This document shows, piece after piece, positions 22,109-34,083 of a stretch of 64,000 nucleotides of DNA; positions within the stretch are counted from its first letter, which is position 1, and every line of letters starts with the position of its first letter. Under the pieces are notes generated by a model, which saw only the letters and a list, made by a program, of their open reading frames with translations, was not told where the DNA came from and did no database searches. The stretch comes from Scilla litardierei. Lineage: Eukaryota; Streptophyta; Magnoliopsida; Asparagales; Asparagaceae. A program made the position numbers and the translations under genes. Where the stretch lies: NCBI GenBank assembly GCA_030789695.1, contig CM061140.1:80538422-80602421 (forward strand), written 5' to 3'.

Positions 22109-23837
22109 TCTGTACCAATATATTTTACTGAATCCTCCATGTCGCTTCTGCTCTTGAAGAAATATGGTAAGATGCACAAGTAATTACCACTTCCTGTTAG
22201 TAATTTGAACATATTTCTCATATCAAACATTAGATCCAAGCTTTCGAATTCTGTTGTAACTTCAATGAACCAACTTATATTTCACTGCATGTTTTAAAAG
22301 GTAATGTGAGTCTATTAGGCTATAACTTATATTTCACACATTTTACATTATATATTTTATAGATAGGTATATCACATTTCAACCACTGTTGATTCATTAT
22401 GGTTCATATAGGTGCAATAACTGTATTGTTGACAATTTGCAAGGGCATGAAATGCATCATTCGTAAAGTAATATGTACACACAAACCAACAATAAATCAG
22501 CATATGGAAAGTTGATACATCTTCTTCACAATTGTGAGATTCTGCATCTGTGTGGTAGGGTCAGGAATGGGGGACACAGACCAAAATTAGGGCTTCAAAC
22601 TGTGGAAATGGTTATGTTGCTGGGAATTCACCCCACCACTATTTTATTACAATACAGCCTCTTAAAGTTCTTACCAGCGTACAATCTACATTATCCTTTT
22701 GTTTTTGGCTGAACTAAACAAAATCCTTCGTCCTTTTTAGTCAGTTGATAACATAATAGGTAAGATTGGCTATACATGATGGAATCACTATTAATGTTTT
22801 ATTGCTGCTCCTGGAGAGGATGGAATACAAGATTATGTGTATGTGGCAGCAAGTGTTGTTGGTGAAGTTTTAAGTGACATGGGTAGCATCATAAGTTGGA
22901 GAAACGATATTGGGCCAGTATCAAGCATGAAGACACTAGCAACTTCACCAAATATTTTGATTTATATTAGAAATTTATTTATTTTAAATTGGAAATCCAG
23001 ACCAATTAACAATTGTTCTTCCAATTGCAAAACAACTAAAACTCTATTTTTCCTGATAATTGATATTTATTCATGTGCTTGGTTGACCTGCCGGGAACTC
23101 ACCTCGACAAATTTATATTCAAGCTTCTGCATAATGTTTTCCCACATTGTTTGATATCATAATTTCTTGGATTCACCCTCCACCCTCTCTCATATAAAAT
23201 CAGTTAATTTCTAATCAGTTAATTTCTTGGATCATTTTTCAAAATTTTCATCCTGTAAAATTGTTGTGTGCTAATCTAGGCAAAAAAGAATCATCCAAAC
23301 TTTTGATATTTTAACTAGCTAATGTGCTACATATATTTTCTTTGATTCATGATATGTCATGTGCTTATGTGTAATTTAGGTAGTGTCTCTATATGCAGCC
23401 TATTTTAGGAAGTTATTCGTATGATATGCCATATACTTTTTGTAATCTGGGTATTGTATATGTATGCAAGCCTGTTTTAGGGAGATACAAGGATTATGCC
23501 ATGTTTTTGGTATAAATTTCCTTGCAATATTCTTGGAATGGTTTGCTTTTTAAAGGAGATATAAAGATCATGCCAACCATCAATCTGTGTCTAACGAGTC
23601 TGGACTTAAGAATTCATTCGATATGCCACATGCTTATGTGTAATTTAGGTAATGTCTCTGTATGCATGCCTAATTTATGGAGATACAAAGATCATACCAG
23701 CCATTAAATCTAGGTCTAATGAGTTTAATGAAGAATACAAGGGTATTATTAAATGTTATCGTACGATTGGGTATCACAATCTCTCTTATTTTCTTTGCAA
23801 ACTCTACTTTGCTGATTAACAATGATGCATAATGCAG
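22109..23837. other. AT-rich stretch, no recognised gene
   Basis: Only weak open frames. One at 22837-23154 (starting MYVAASVVGEVLSDMGS) could be a further gene scrap but I do not recognise it. Short phrases such as GGAGATACAAGGATTATGCCA are repeated between 23380 and 23700. Confidence 0.35.
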
Positions 23838-23950
23838 GGGAGATGGTCTTTACTAGCAACATTGGCTAAGTTAATTATAGCGTGTCAAAGGCGGGGCTGA
23901 CTAGCTTCATCAAAGCTATGGTGAAGGAATTTGTGAGCAAAGACATAAAT
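23838..23950 (+). pseudogene. Short-chain dehydrogenase (FabG-like) exon fragment with stop
   Basis: After an acceptor-like AATGCAG at 23837, the frame reads SNIG, a TAA stop, VNYSVSKAGLTSFIKAMVKE, FVSKDINV and meets a donor-like GTGAGT at 23951. This matches the active-site exon of SDR enzymes of the 3-oxoacyl-ACP reductase (FabG) type, where GNVGQANYSAAKAG carries the catalytic Y-x3-K. The Tyr and Lys are kept; the residue that is normally Gln is a stop codon. Only this exon is visible, so it is a captured or relic fragment. Confidence 0.6.
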
Positions 23951-24599
23951 GTGAGTGTCGTCCTGTTAATCTTTTAATGTACTGAGTTAAATCCAGGTTA
24001 ATTATGTAAATTTGCAGGGTGAGGTGATAGTTTGTAGGGTGTGTTAAGTAGGTGAGCATCCACCCCATAATTTAAGCTTTGTTAATCATGTTTGTTAATC
24101 ATGTTGACATAATTTGCAGGGTATGTTTGGTCAGGGTGTTTGTTAATCATTTGTTGATGAGTTAAGCAATTAGCATTGTTGATCATTTGTTGAGTGTAGG
24201 GTGTTTGTTAAATTAACTTTGTTGTACATATGCACTCAGAACAATGGAACCATCATGTTAATCATGTTCAATTAACTTTGTTAATAGAACCATCATGTAT
24301 CAAGTGAAAGATTTGAAGGGAATGTTCTTGAGATTTATTAACAAAAGGAAGATTTTGAATGTAGTGTTAATTCATTGTAAATTTTATTCTGTAACATATA
24401 ACATATGCAAAAGAAATATAATGTTAATTCTCATATTGCATTGCTTGCAGGTATGTCATGTTATAACATGTTGTAGTATGATTTTTTTTTCACTGTTTCT
24501 TTGCATTATGAAGAGGGGTGTGTTTCAAGAAGGGGGGTGGCAAATCATTTTTTGTGTTATGTTTCAATTAGAAGGCACTTCCAGCTGGACTTCTTAAGC

Positions 24600-24850
24600 A
24601 CGTGACACTGAAACTGATTTTTTTGTGTAAACTGAAGTCACGGAGACAATCTTGGGTCCTTCTTGATTCATTTCACATATTTTTTTAAACTGAAACTGAA
24701 GATCACCATGTGCATATTACTGCTCTTTCTAGAGTTTGTTCTTGCATCATTTCATGGATTTTTTGTTTAAACTGAAACTAAAGATCACATATTTTTTTGT
24801 TTAAACTGAAACTGAAACTGAAGATCATTTCATGGATTTTCAGTCACTTT
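24600..24850. repeat. Short direct repeats (AAACTGAAACTGAAGATCA)
   Basis: A phrase TTTTTTGTTTAAACTGAAACTGAAGATCA and fragments of it recur four to five times with TTTCATGGATTTT between them. Low-complexity duplication; no coding seen. Confidence 0.6.
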
Positions 24851-25021
24851 ATATTTTTACTATATTTATGGATTAATATATGGTAAGTTTGCAATATTTT
24901 TATATTGTATTTAGTTATCGACTGGCATTGCTTTGCTTCTATATGCTACTTAATTCACATGTTTAAAGATTCATTTGGATTGACGAAATTGATTGAACTG
25001 TATATTTGCTTCATTGCACAG

Positions 25022-25112
25022 AATTCAATTGGGATGATGTGAAAGTTGACAAGCATCGAGAGAACTATCGTGGTCATATCATCAAGGCAACTGTTGGTAG
25101 ATGGAAAAAATG
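25022..25112 (+). pseudogene. MMTAG2-like (multiple myeloma tumour-associated protein 2 homologue) exon fragment
   Basis: After an acceptor-like TTGCACAG the frame reads [18 protein letters not shown], then IIKATVGRW. This is the conserved start of the MMTAG domain found in a eukaryotic protein of unknown function (plant versions typically run [18 protein letters not shown] followed by a KAPVGRW segment). Only about 30 codons are present, and no continuation was found. Plus strand like the other fragments in 22-42 kb. Confidence 0.7.
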
Positions 25113-25462
25113 TACTATACCATTTGTTTTACAACGGTGAAGTGGTTCTTTCTAGAATGAGAATAGAAATAGAACTGGAAATATTCTTATTGCAATCAGA
25201 TCATGCAATTCTAGAACTTATTGCAATTCTTTTGTAAGTGCATTGGGATAGAATGAGAATAGAAATGGAATCTTCTAACTTCACTAAAATACTATTACAT
25301 GTAAATCTTCTAACCTCCCTAAAATAATTTCCATTGTCTCTCTGAGCATTACTTTATCCTTCTGGGCATGGTTGAGCTTGCAATATAGTTTCTTTTTACC
25401 GTCACTTCAGATCTTATACTCTTATGTTCTAATATATGTAGAAAGAAGTTAATGGATTGTAA

Positions 25463-25604
25463 CGATTGGTCATTTTGGAAGATGATAATTTTGGAGGTGA
25501 CCGCTTAAGTGCCTTCACCCTTGGCTCTCTAGGCAATTTTAAGTGGGACAGAGTGCAAGGATCATTTAGTCCCCTGACATTTGACAAAAGGTTATCTCAA
25601 GTGT
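25463..25604 (+). pseudogene. Possible exon scrap, unknown family
   Basis: A stop-free stretch reads ILEDDNFGGDRLSAFTLGSL then GNFKWDRVQGSF and ends near GTGTGTAG. Composition is protein-like in an otherwise AT-rich region, and it lies between two recognisable captured fragments. I do not recognise it. Confidence 0.25.
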
Positions 25605-25770
25605 GTAGTATCATTACGTTTGTGACCCAGTCTTTACGGCACATTTCTTCCGATGTTATTGACATAATATGTCTATTGCATTTTAAATGCTTATTTTATA
25701 ATTATTTTAGTATACTTTTGAGCTTATTGTCATCTAATTTAATTTTAATGTTTGGTCTAGATGAAAGAAT

Positions 25771-25866
25771 ATGAAGCTTCCACTGGTTGCAGATTTTAAA
25801 AGAGATCAAGCTAAAGAAGCAGCTTTGAAGGCATTAGCTGATGTGAAGCAAGTTGCAGAGCAGTTG
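25771..25866 (+). pseudogene. Possible exon scrap ending at a strong donor, unknown family
   Basis: From ATG at 25771 the frame reads MKLPLVADFKRDQAKEAALK, then ALADVKQVAEQL, and stops at a consensus donor, TTG|GTAAGT (25866/25867). It is Ala/Lys/Glu-rich and helical, and its family is not recognised. Confidence 0.3.
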
Positions 25867-26107
25867 GTAAGTAAAACATGAATTTGATAATTACAACCTA
25901 ATTTTTCATGTGATTTACTGAACATACTAATGTACAGTTTCACTTAATTAAGAAATTCTTATGTAGTAACATGTGAGAAATTATATAATTCGTAGTGTTG
26001 GTATCGATTAACACGGTGTGTCTTAATTATTGTATAATGTGTTTACCTTCAATTGTCACAAAATAAATCATGTTTTGTGTTTGACAGTAATTGATTTTTT
26101 TCATATG

Positions 26108-26188
26108 AGGTACTTGAGAAAAGAGGAGTTTGTTCACATCCTTCGACGACAGAGCACTGGGTTTTCAAGGGACAACTTGAAATACTGA
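26108..26188 (+). pseudogene. AP2-family (euAP2/TOE-like) exon fragment with stop
   Basis: The frame from 26111 reads [18 protein letters not shown], then SRDNLKY, then TGA. Plant euAP2-lineage transcription factors (APETALA2, TOE/RAP2.7) have a [16 protein letters not shown] segment followed by RGSSKYRGV at the start of the first AP2 domain. Here the RGSS part is altered and the expected Arg after KY is a stop, so the DNA-binding domain is cut off. Captured fragment or relic, plus strand. Confidence 0.75.
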
Positions 26189-26984
26189 GGGTATTATGTA
26201 GTAATTAATAAGGTAAGCTTAGTCTTTTCTGTAGACTCCTTCGTCAAGATTGCTTGAAAGGACATGTTTCTTAGTTCACTGTGAATAATGAAATCCCCTT
26301 GAAGTGGTGGTTTCTGGTACAATGAAGTGGAATTTTATTAACATGGTTATGCATGCTGCTTTACCTCATTTTAATATGTTAAAGAGCATATTTTCATTTT
26401 CTCTTGGCCTTTTTTGAGAAATCTGATTACTTTCACATATATTTGTACTTGCATACAAAACTTGGGGGAAAGGCAAAAAACGAAAAAAAATTGAAATATT
26501 AATGTGTTCGTAAGTAGGCGCAGATGCAGGTATTACTCGTGGTTGGGTTTTACATGGTAGCCCAACATCTATTATGCATTTGAGGAATGGTTTGAGGGAT
26601 GTTTTGGAATGTGGTTGCTCGCTAGGACAAAAATGTGAGTAGAAGGATGGTTGTGATGGAATCTTTGGAAAAACTAAATTTTCTTAGGGTGATTTTGAAG
26701 ACGTAAAGTTTTTTTGGTTAGGAAATTTTGAATTGGATGAAATTTTTTGAGGGAATATTTTGAATGTTCTGTGACTTAAAATCGAAAAGTTTTGAGAAAG
26801 TAATTCTAAAGTGAACTAACTGTTTGGAGAACCAACTTTATGGGCAAACTAAATTTTGGGGTGAACTAAAAATTTTGAATTTTTTTGGGGGGACTATATT
26901 TGGAGAGAACTAAATAACAATTATTGGGCTTTAATTATTATTGTTCATTTAAAATTAAGGGATATAAGATTTTGATGTGGTGAA

Positions 26985-27210
26985 TACTTTAAATGAATCA
27001 CGCCCTAAGAGCACGCGTTATGTATGGAGGGAACTACATATTAAGGTTACTAGAATTTTTGATGAAACTAATTTCTCTGGTGAAACTAAATTTTTGGAGA
27101 ACTAAAATTTTATGAGGAGCTAAATAACATGCTTTACTTATTACAATTCGTTTAAAATTAGGGGATCCAAGATTTTTAGGGCGGAATATTTTAAATGAAC
27201 CGTGCCCTTA
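26985..27210 (+). mobile_element. Two degenerate Helitron-type 3' end relics
   Basis: At about 26990-27035 (TTTAAATGAATCACGCCCTAAGAGCACGCGTTATG) and 27170-27205 (TTTTAAATGAACCGTGCCCTTAGGG) are diverged versions of the terminus seen intact at 44560-44597. Neither keeps CTAG, and the second lacks its right hairpin arm. Confidence 0.45.
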
Positions 27211-27731
27211 GGGTTTTTGGATAAGAGAAATTGGATAAGAGATTTTGGTTATGTGTATTGTTGTATGTGGATATGTGTATTGTTGTATAAGAGATTTTGA
27301 ATAAGAGATAATGGATAAGAGATAATGGATAAGAGAATTTGGTTATGTGTAATTGGGTGTTTTTGTTTATATAGAAGCTTTTGTATATGGGGTATGATAA
27401 ATTGAGATATGAGATATTGGATAAGATAAGAAATCAAATCAATTTGTATTTTAAATTTTGAAATTCAAAATTTCATTTTGCAGCTGATCGCATTTGGAGG
27501 GAACGGGGATTAGATCATATCACATTGAGAGGGAAATGAAAATTTTGATCCCATCACATTTTCATCTGTATTTGAGGGTTACGCTGCAGCTTATTTAGGG
27601 GTAAACTCAAAATTACAGCAAACGCAGCAAGAGGAACCCTCTTCTAGCTTCTACCTCACATTTGCAAAAATTACGGTAGATCACCCTCCTCTAGCTTCTA
27701 CCTCCTCCAGCTTCTACGAAAAACAGCAAGA

Positions 27732-27736
27732 GGCAC
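27732..27736. repeat. Target-site duplication GGCAC (left)
   Basis: The 5 bp directly left of the 5' LTR are repeated directly right of the 3' LTR at 37505-37509. The flanks on both sides continue the same CTTCTAC/CCTCTTC-rich sequence, confirming a single insertion event. Confidence 0.92.
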
Positions 27737-28009
27737 TGTAACGACTGCTTTTCATGTATATGGTTATAATATAATATAATACATGTTTTGGTGGATTTTC
27801 TCCTCTTGTGTGGTTTTCGTCTCCGTAGATTTCATTTTCGATCGATTCGTCGTATTTTCTCGTTTCTTCATTAGGATCGTCGATTTCGAAGTATGTCATT
27901 CGTGACGGACTTCATAACGATCGTATCTAACTATTAGATCAAGCCTAGGAGTCTTAGGAATCGATCCCGGGGCCCCGCGCTCCGTATCGGAACTTTTTGT
28001 GCTCATTAG

Positions 28010-28430
28010 CCGGTATAAGAAGGGGCACCGACCGACTAGATGACGATCCAGTCGGTCGGCAATCCTTCTTGGACCGACTAGTTGGCTTTCCTAAATTATT
28101 CAGGAGTTACTGTTTATCGTTAGTCGGTCTAAGAACGTTGGTTGACCGACTAGGTTGCAAACTAGTCGGTCAGCAATGCTTCTTTAACCGACTAACACAT
28201 CATCTTAATTTTAGTTGAGCTACTGTTTACTCTTAGTCGGTCTAAGAACATTCATCGACCGACTAGATGCTAAACTAGTCGGTCAGTATTTGTTCATGGA
28301 CCGACTAACTCTAAAATCCTATTTTCGTTCAGAAGTTACTGTTTGCACTTAGTCGGTCTGCGTTGGACGACCGACCGACTAGTTGCCAAACTAGTCGGTC
28401 AGTGGTTGCTCTTTGACCGACTAACCAGTG
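28010..28430. repeat. About 105-bp internal LTR repeats with inverted GACCGACTAG motifs
   Basis: Four diverged tandem units run TTACTGTTTAYNNTTAGTCGGTC...GACCGACTAG...CTAGTCGGTCAGNAATG...GACCGACTAA. Each has two or more inverted pairs of the decamer GACCGACTAG/CTAGTCGGTC. The same block lies in the 3' LTR at 35305-35725. Their position upstream of the TATA-like box suggests enhancer-type elements; this is inference. Confidence 0.8.
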
Positions 28431-28467
28431 TTGAAACCCTAATTTCTGGGCAGCCGCCAGCCTAACC

Positions 28468-28477
28468 TATTTATACC
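28468..28477 (+). promoter_or_regulatory. Likely LTR promoter TATA box
   Basis: CCTATTTATACCC lies about 730 bp into the LTR, downstream of the palindrome repeats and upstream of a CT-rich leader. It is the only good TATA box in the LTR. Same in the 3' LTR near 35763. Confidence 0.5.
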
Positions 28478-31400
28478 CAACCCAAACGATTTCTTCTTCC
28501 CCAACACGACCCAAAACCCTAAAATCTTCCCCCTTGAGCCCCCATCTTCCTCCAAGCTTCATTTCTTCATTCCAAGCCCTAGAATCATCATCCAAACCAT
28601 CCATCCACTCTATCTACCTCTCATCTTCCCCAAAATCTCACCAAATCCATCAAAATCCCCAAATCCCCCAAAACCCTAATTCTCCCAAACTTCTCCAATC
28701 TTTTCCAGATCTGATCCTAGGGTTCCCCGGAGTGTTTCTTCCGTCTCCTCTTGGTAAGAAATCGATTCCTCTATGTTTTCATAACCTATTCATATTTTTA
28801 TGAAACCCTAATAAATTTCATGTTGTTTGATGGTTGTTCCCCTATAACAGTGATTTCCCCATAGTTTGGCATCCGTGTGACGAAGTGGTCGTCATCCCCG
28901 GTGCTAGGCAAGTGAAACTTGCACCTCTTGATTTGGGCCATGTCTTAGGCCATTTACCTTGCTTTAGCGTAAAAGAGACTAGACGGTGAAAGGATAGCCG
29001 TTTAGACGCCATTGACCTAGCTTGACAACGAAGCTTGGTCCGTCACCTTCATCATGCTTGTATGTCACGTTTAATTTCACTTAACGGTATGCGAATAACT
29101 GTTCATGTCATCCATGCATCCTTAACTGCTATTGCATTTTGCCTGTCATGTTTAGTTTAAATAAACGGTACGCGAATATTGTTCATGCCATTGCATTTTG
29201 CCTGTCATGTCTAATTTCAATAAACGGTACGCGAATATCTGTTCATGTCATTGCATTTTGCCTGTCACGTTTAAATACAATTATCGGTACGCGTATTAAC
29301 TGCTCATGTCATTGCATGCTTGAATACTCATCGTGATTGCGTAGCTTTGCTACATACTTGTACTATCGTTCCGGCTAGGCCCCCACCTTACGTGGGCATA
29401 ATCCTATACCATCTTTGCCTAATACACTTTCTGGCTCGTGTTCCAGAAGACGAGTTGAACACAGCCTGCGGGCAAAGGGCACTTGTTGAGTTATCCCTTG
29501 TACTTGACACTTGAACACAGCCTGAGGGCATAGGGCACTCGTTGAGTTATCCCTTGTACTTGTACTTGTTACTTGACACTACTTGTCACAACAACCGCTT
29601 GTCACTTGTACTCTCCTTTACTTTACTTGCTACCACCTTACTTTACTTGCCATGCACCATGTTTTAACTGCTAGGTTGCTAGTTTACCTTTATTCCTGTT
29701 TCCTTGCACAAGTCTTTCGACTTGCTGACATGTGCCCCTTTTCTCTTTTGGGTGACACATGTTAGAGCCCGAGCCTGAGTTGCTTGCTGAGGACGTGGTG
29801 TTCGCTGACGCTGAGTCAGGACCCGCGTTGGTCGAGGACTACGTTGACACTGGGGACCAGTCTTAGTGTCGTCATTTAGCTACTTTTGTTGGACTGCTTA
29901 GTTGTCGGTGCGTGGCACCTAGTTCGATACTCTGTTATGTTTGTGTTGTTTCGTTGGCCTTGTTCTGGGCCTTAGACTCCTTTCTGTTAGCCTGGTGGCT
30001 TTTCTGTGATGTTGAATATTTTGTGGACAAACTTTGGGATTGGTATTTTATATCCGTCTCATTATTATTATTGTTGTTGTTCCTTTTGCGATTACAGGGA
30101 CCTGCTTATACTAAATTGACGCTTATCGGGTTTGGGGCTTCACAGCTCCACTCTCGTGCGGACCTTCTCACGTCTCGCCTCCATTTTAGGGAAGCGGGGC
30201 GTGACAGGTTTTAGTGGTGGCCCATGCAGTTCTCTCTCTGTAACTGCAATTAACAGGGATAACAATAATAATATTAGATTGTCCAACAAATAAATTCGAT
30301 ATCCGAGTCATAAGCTATGAGTCTAATCTGCTTCGTTTTCTGTGTCACTAGATGGCAGGAAGACGTTTCACCCGTGGTGGGGGTAGTGGTGCGATCCCTC
30401 ATGATGAGGAGCCTGAGCGGGAACCCACCAGCGGTGAGATGATGCGGATGATGCTGCAGATGATGCAAGTGCAGCAGGGCGTGCTTTTGCAAGTCCAGAA
30501 TGCTCCACTTGCTCGAGCTGCCCGGGCTCTTCCGGATGCCCCTCGCTCTGAGCCGGGAGCGAAGCAATTTCGGGAGCTGGGTCCCGCATATTTTGATGGA
30601 TCTGAGGGTCCTCTGGCTGCCGACGAGTGGATAAGGAACATTGAGGATAACCTGACGATGGCGAAGATTAACCCGGCTGGATGGGTTAATTTGGCTAAGA
30701 GGCAACTGAAGGACAACGCCAGGAATTGGTGGGATGCTGAAGAGAAGATGCTGGTGGAGCCGATCGTCTGGGCTACCTTCAAGTCCAGATTCGATGGAGA
30801 GTTCTTCCCGAAGGCTGCTCGGCAGGTGATGCTGCAGCGCTTTATAGATCTGAAGCAGGGGAGCTTGTCAGTGGATCAGTACCACCAGGAGTTCATGAGG
30901 CTCAGTCGGTTTGCACCTAAGATGGTGCAGGATGCCGATGAGAAAGCTCAGCGATTTCTCCAGGGACTTGCCTTGGAGCTTCAGAGCTTTGTGACCTCTT
31001 CTGACTTGGAGACATATCAGAAGGTTCTGGTTGCTGCGAGGCGGCAAGAGTTGAATTTGAATCAGAGGGAGGGACATGTTATCGGAGCTGGGAAGAGGCC
31101 TATGGAGCAGGCCCGGGCGGTGGTTAGGCCTAGTTTCAAGCCTAGTCATCCGGTGCAGTTCAAGAGGCCAGGAGGGCCTATCCTGAAGACTTGCCATTTC
31201 TGTGGCAAGACTGGACACCTCAGGGATCAGTGTAGGAGGTTTCTAGGACAGTGCATTGTCTGCGGAGATCCTGCCCACACCATCCGGGAGTGTCCGAAGT
31301 CGAGACAGCCTTGGCGGGCTCCTATTGCTGCACATCCATTGCAGCAGCGAGCTCCTGTGCCCGTTGGACGTGGAGCGCCTCTTGTTCCACAGAGACAGGC

Positions 31401-31483
31401 CTTTCGGCAGGCTGTTCCGTCGAGAGGGCAGGCCTTTCTGATGACTGAGGAGGAGAGCATGGCCGTGGATGAGGTTATTGCAG

Positions 31484-31592
31484 GTAACGCTCATTCTAAC
31501 TATTTATCTTCCTTAGTTTGATTTTGATTATGTTGGTTGCTTGTGTATGAATGTTGCTAGAGTAAGATTTGATTGATTAGATTGCTTGTTAG
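31484..31592 (+). other. Apparent intron between gag and protease
   Basis: GTAACG...TTGTTAG, 109 bp, phase 1. Without removal, gag ends at a stop at 31519 inside the intron. With removal, the reading frame continues directly into protease with no lost residues at the join. A branch-like TTGATTAG lies about 20 bp before the 3' end. Confidence 0.65.
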
Positions 31593-34012
31593 GTGTGGTT
31601 TTGGTTTGCACGTTCCCTGCCCGAGTCCTCTTTGACTCTGGTGCATCAATGTGCATTTTGGCCCGGAGCTTCGTGGAGAAGCATTCCTTGTCGACGTCCT
31701 CTCTTCCTAAGAGTTGGAATATCGTCACAGGGAACGGTGTAGTCTCAGTGCATCGTGGGTGCAGTTCTTGCCCGTTGGTGGTTTGTGGACGTGAGCTTTG
31801 TGCTGATTTCATTGTCCACGACATCATCAACTATGATGCAGTTCTTGGGATGGACTGGCTTGCGATCTTCTATGCTACGATTGACTGTCGGAGAAAGAAG
31901 GTGGTGTTCGAGATTCCCGGACATCCAGTGTTTGAGTTCAGTTGTGGTAGCAGTTCGCTTGGTCCTGTCAGATTTCGGGCCAGGCCGGTGGAGGCTGTGG
32001 CTATGCATATGGAGCTGGAGTGGCCAGCTGTGGTGCAAGATTTTGGCGACGTCTTCCCCGAGGAGATGTCTGGTTTGCCGCCTGATCGGGCTTTGGAATT
32101 TTCTATCGATCTTGTTCCAGGTGCGCAGCCGATTTCGAAGGCGCCGTATCGTATGGCACCTGCAGAATTGGAAGAGTTGCGGAAGCAGTTGGATGAGCTG
32201 TTGCAGATGGGTTACATTAATCCTAGCGTGTCTCCGTGGGGAGCACCGGTGTTGCTGGTAAAGAAGAAGGATGGTTTGCGTCGCATGTGCGTGGACTATC
32301 GGGAGTTGAATGCGGTGACCATTAAGAATAAATACCCGTTGCCTCGCATCGATGATATTTTTGATCAGCTTGGAGGTTCGAGGGTGTTTTCTAAATTGGA
32401 TTTGAGGAGTGGTTACCATCAGTTGAAGGTGAAGAAGGGAGATGTTCCGAAGACAGCGTTCAGGACGAAGTATGGACACTATGAGTTTGTGGTTATGCCT
32501 TTCGGTGTAACTAACACGCCCGCAGTTTTCATGAATCTGATGAACCTGATTTTCTACGACTTTTTGGATAAGTTTGTCGTTATCTTTATTGACGACATTC
32601 TGATCTACTCGAAGTCGGAGGAAGAGTATGCCTCGCACTTAAGGACGGTGTTGGAGATCTTGAGGAAGCATCGTTTGTATGCTAAGTTTTCGAAGTGCGA
32701 GTTCTGGCTGGATAGAGTTTCTTTTCTCGGGCATGTGGTGACTGGAGACGGTATTTCGGTGGATCCCGAGAAGATTAGGGACATCAGGGAGTGGCCTGTT
32801 CCGTCGTCTGCGTCTGAGATTCGGAGTTTCCTTGGACTTGCTGGTTATTATCGGCGATTCATTAAGGACTTTTCCCGTATTGCTGAGCCGATGACCAGGT
32901 TGACGCGGAAGGATGTTACTTTTGTTTGGTCGGGTGATTGTGAGAGTGCTTTTGGTGTTTTGAAGGAGAGGTTGACCACTGCCCCTATTCTTGTTGTGCC
33001 TGATCGCAGCGGTGGATTTGAGATCTTTTGCGATGCTTCTGGCAAGGGTCTCGGTTGTGTGTTGCATCAGCATGGGCATGTTGTGGCGTTTGCGTCTCGT
33101 CAGCTTAAGGTTCATGAGAAGAATTACCCGACGCATGATTTGGAGTTGGCTGCCGTTGTGTTTGCTCTTAAGATTTGGAGGCACTTCTTGCTGAGTGAGA
33201 AAGTGAAGATTTTCACCGATCACAAAAGCTTGAAGTATATTTTCACTCAGAAGGAGCTCAACATGCGACATTGTCGATGGTTGGAGCTTATGGCGGATTA
33301 TGATATTGATTTGTAGTTTCACCCTGGCAAGGTGAATGTGGTTCCGGATGCTTTGAGTAGGCTTCCAACGGTGGTGGTTTTGACCTCGCAGTGGAGATTG
33401 CAGCAGGATTTTTGCGAGTCTGGAGTGGAGATTGTTCTTCCTGGGGATGCTTCGTCGTTGATGTACATGCAGGTACAGTCGACGATCGTGGATCGGATTA
33501 AGGCTGGCCAGGCTGAGGATCCGAAGCTAGTGAAGATTCGGGAGCAGGTGGAAGCCGGTCTGCGGACTGACTTTTTGATTCATGAGGATGGCTCGCTGAG
33601 GTTTGGAGCCAGGTTGTGTGTGCCAGCTGGGGATATCAGAGAGGAGCTGATGGTGGAGGCACACAGTTCGCCGTATTCTGTGCATCCTGGTGGCACCAAG
33701 ATGTACCAGGATCTTCGTCTGAATTATTGGTGGCATGGCATGAAGAGGAGCGTGGCTCGGAGTGTAGCCAATTGCTTGGTTTGCCAGCAAGTGAAGGCGG
33801 AGCATCAACGTACGGTCGGGTTGCTACAATCGCTTCCTATTCCGGAGTGGAAATGGCAACACATCACTATGGATTTCGTGACTGGACTACCTCGGAGCCC
33901 GAAGCAGAATGACGCGATTTGGGTGATCATAGATCGATTGACCAAATCTGCGCACTTTATTCCATTCCGAGTGGGACAGTCCACTGAGGCGCTAGCGAGG
34001 AGATATATGGAG

Positions 34013-34083
34013 GTAAAATTCTTTTACTCTCCGTTCTATTTCCTTTTCCTAGTTTGGATAGTGATGTAACGTGAATCGTGCAG
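34013..34083 (+). other. Apparent intron inside integrase
   Basis: GTAAAA...ATCGTGCAG, 71 bp, phase 0. It falls exactly between two residues that are adjacent in related integrases, and its removal restores the frame. Confidence 0.65.

Larger units (their letters stand above)
27737..30206 (+). repeat. 5' LTR
   Basis: Starts TGTAACGACTGC and ends GGGCGTGACA. The U3 part holds the CTAGTCGGTC palindrome repeats (28010-28430). A TATTTATACCC box near 28468 with pyrimidine-rich sequence after it is a likely promoter and transcription start. It differs from the 3' LTR at about 32 positions. Confidence 0.93.

Noticed and set aside
21514..22239. Long frames across the N gap
   Set aside because: They consist almost only of unknown residues from the 500 N.
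28650..28690. CCCTAA/AACCCTAAT words as telomere-like repeats
   Set aside because: Only isolated single words in CT-rich leaders; no tandem run.
28534..28803. 89-codon frame in each LTR (also 35829-36098)
   Set aside because: Serine/proline-rich translation of the CT-rich LTR leader, identical in both LTRs; no evidence of a separate gene.
29912..30214. Hydrophobic 100-171-codon frame at LTR ends (also 37207-37722)
   Set aside because: It lies in the U5 side of the LTR, and the longer version arises only because the 3' copy reads into flanking DNA. Composition follows T-rich sequence.
31745..32638. 297-codon minus-strand frame inside the pol region (and 32639-33322)
   Set aside because: Antisense shadow of reverse transcriptase and RNase H coding; the peptide shows no domain.
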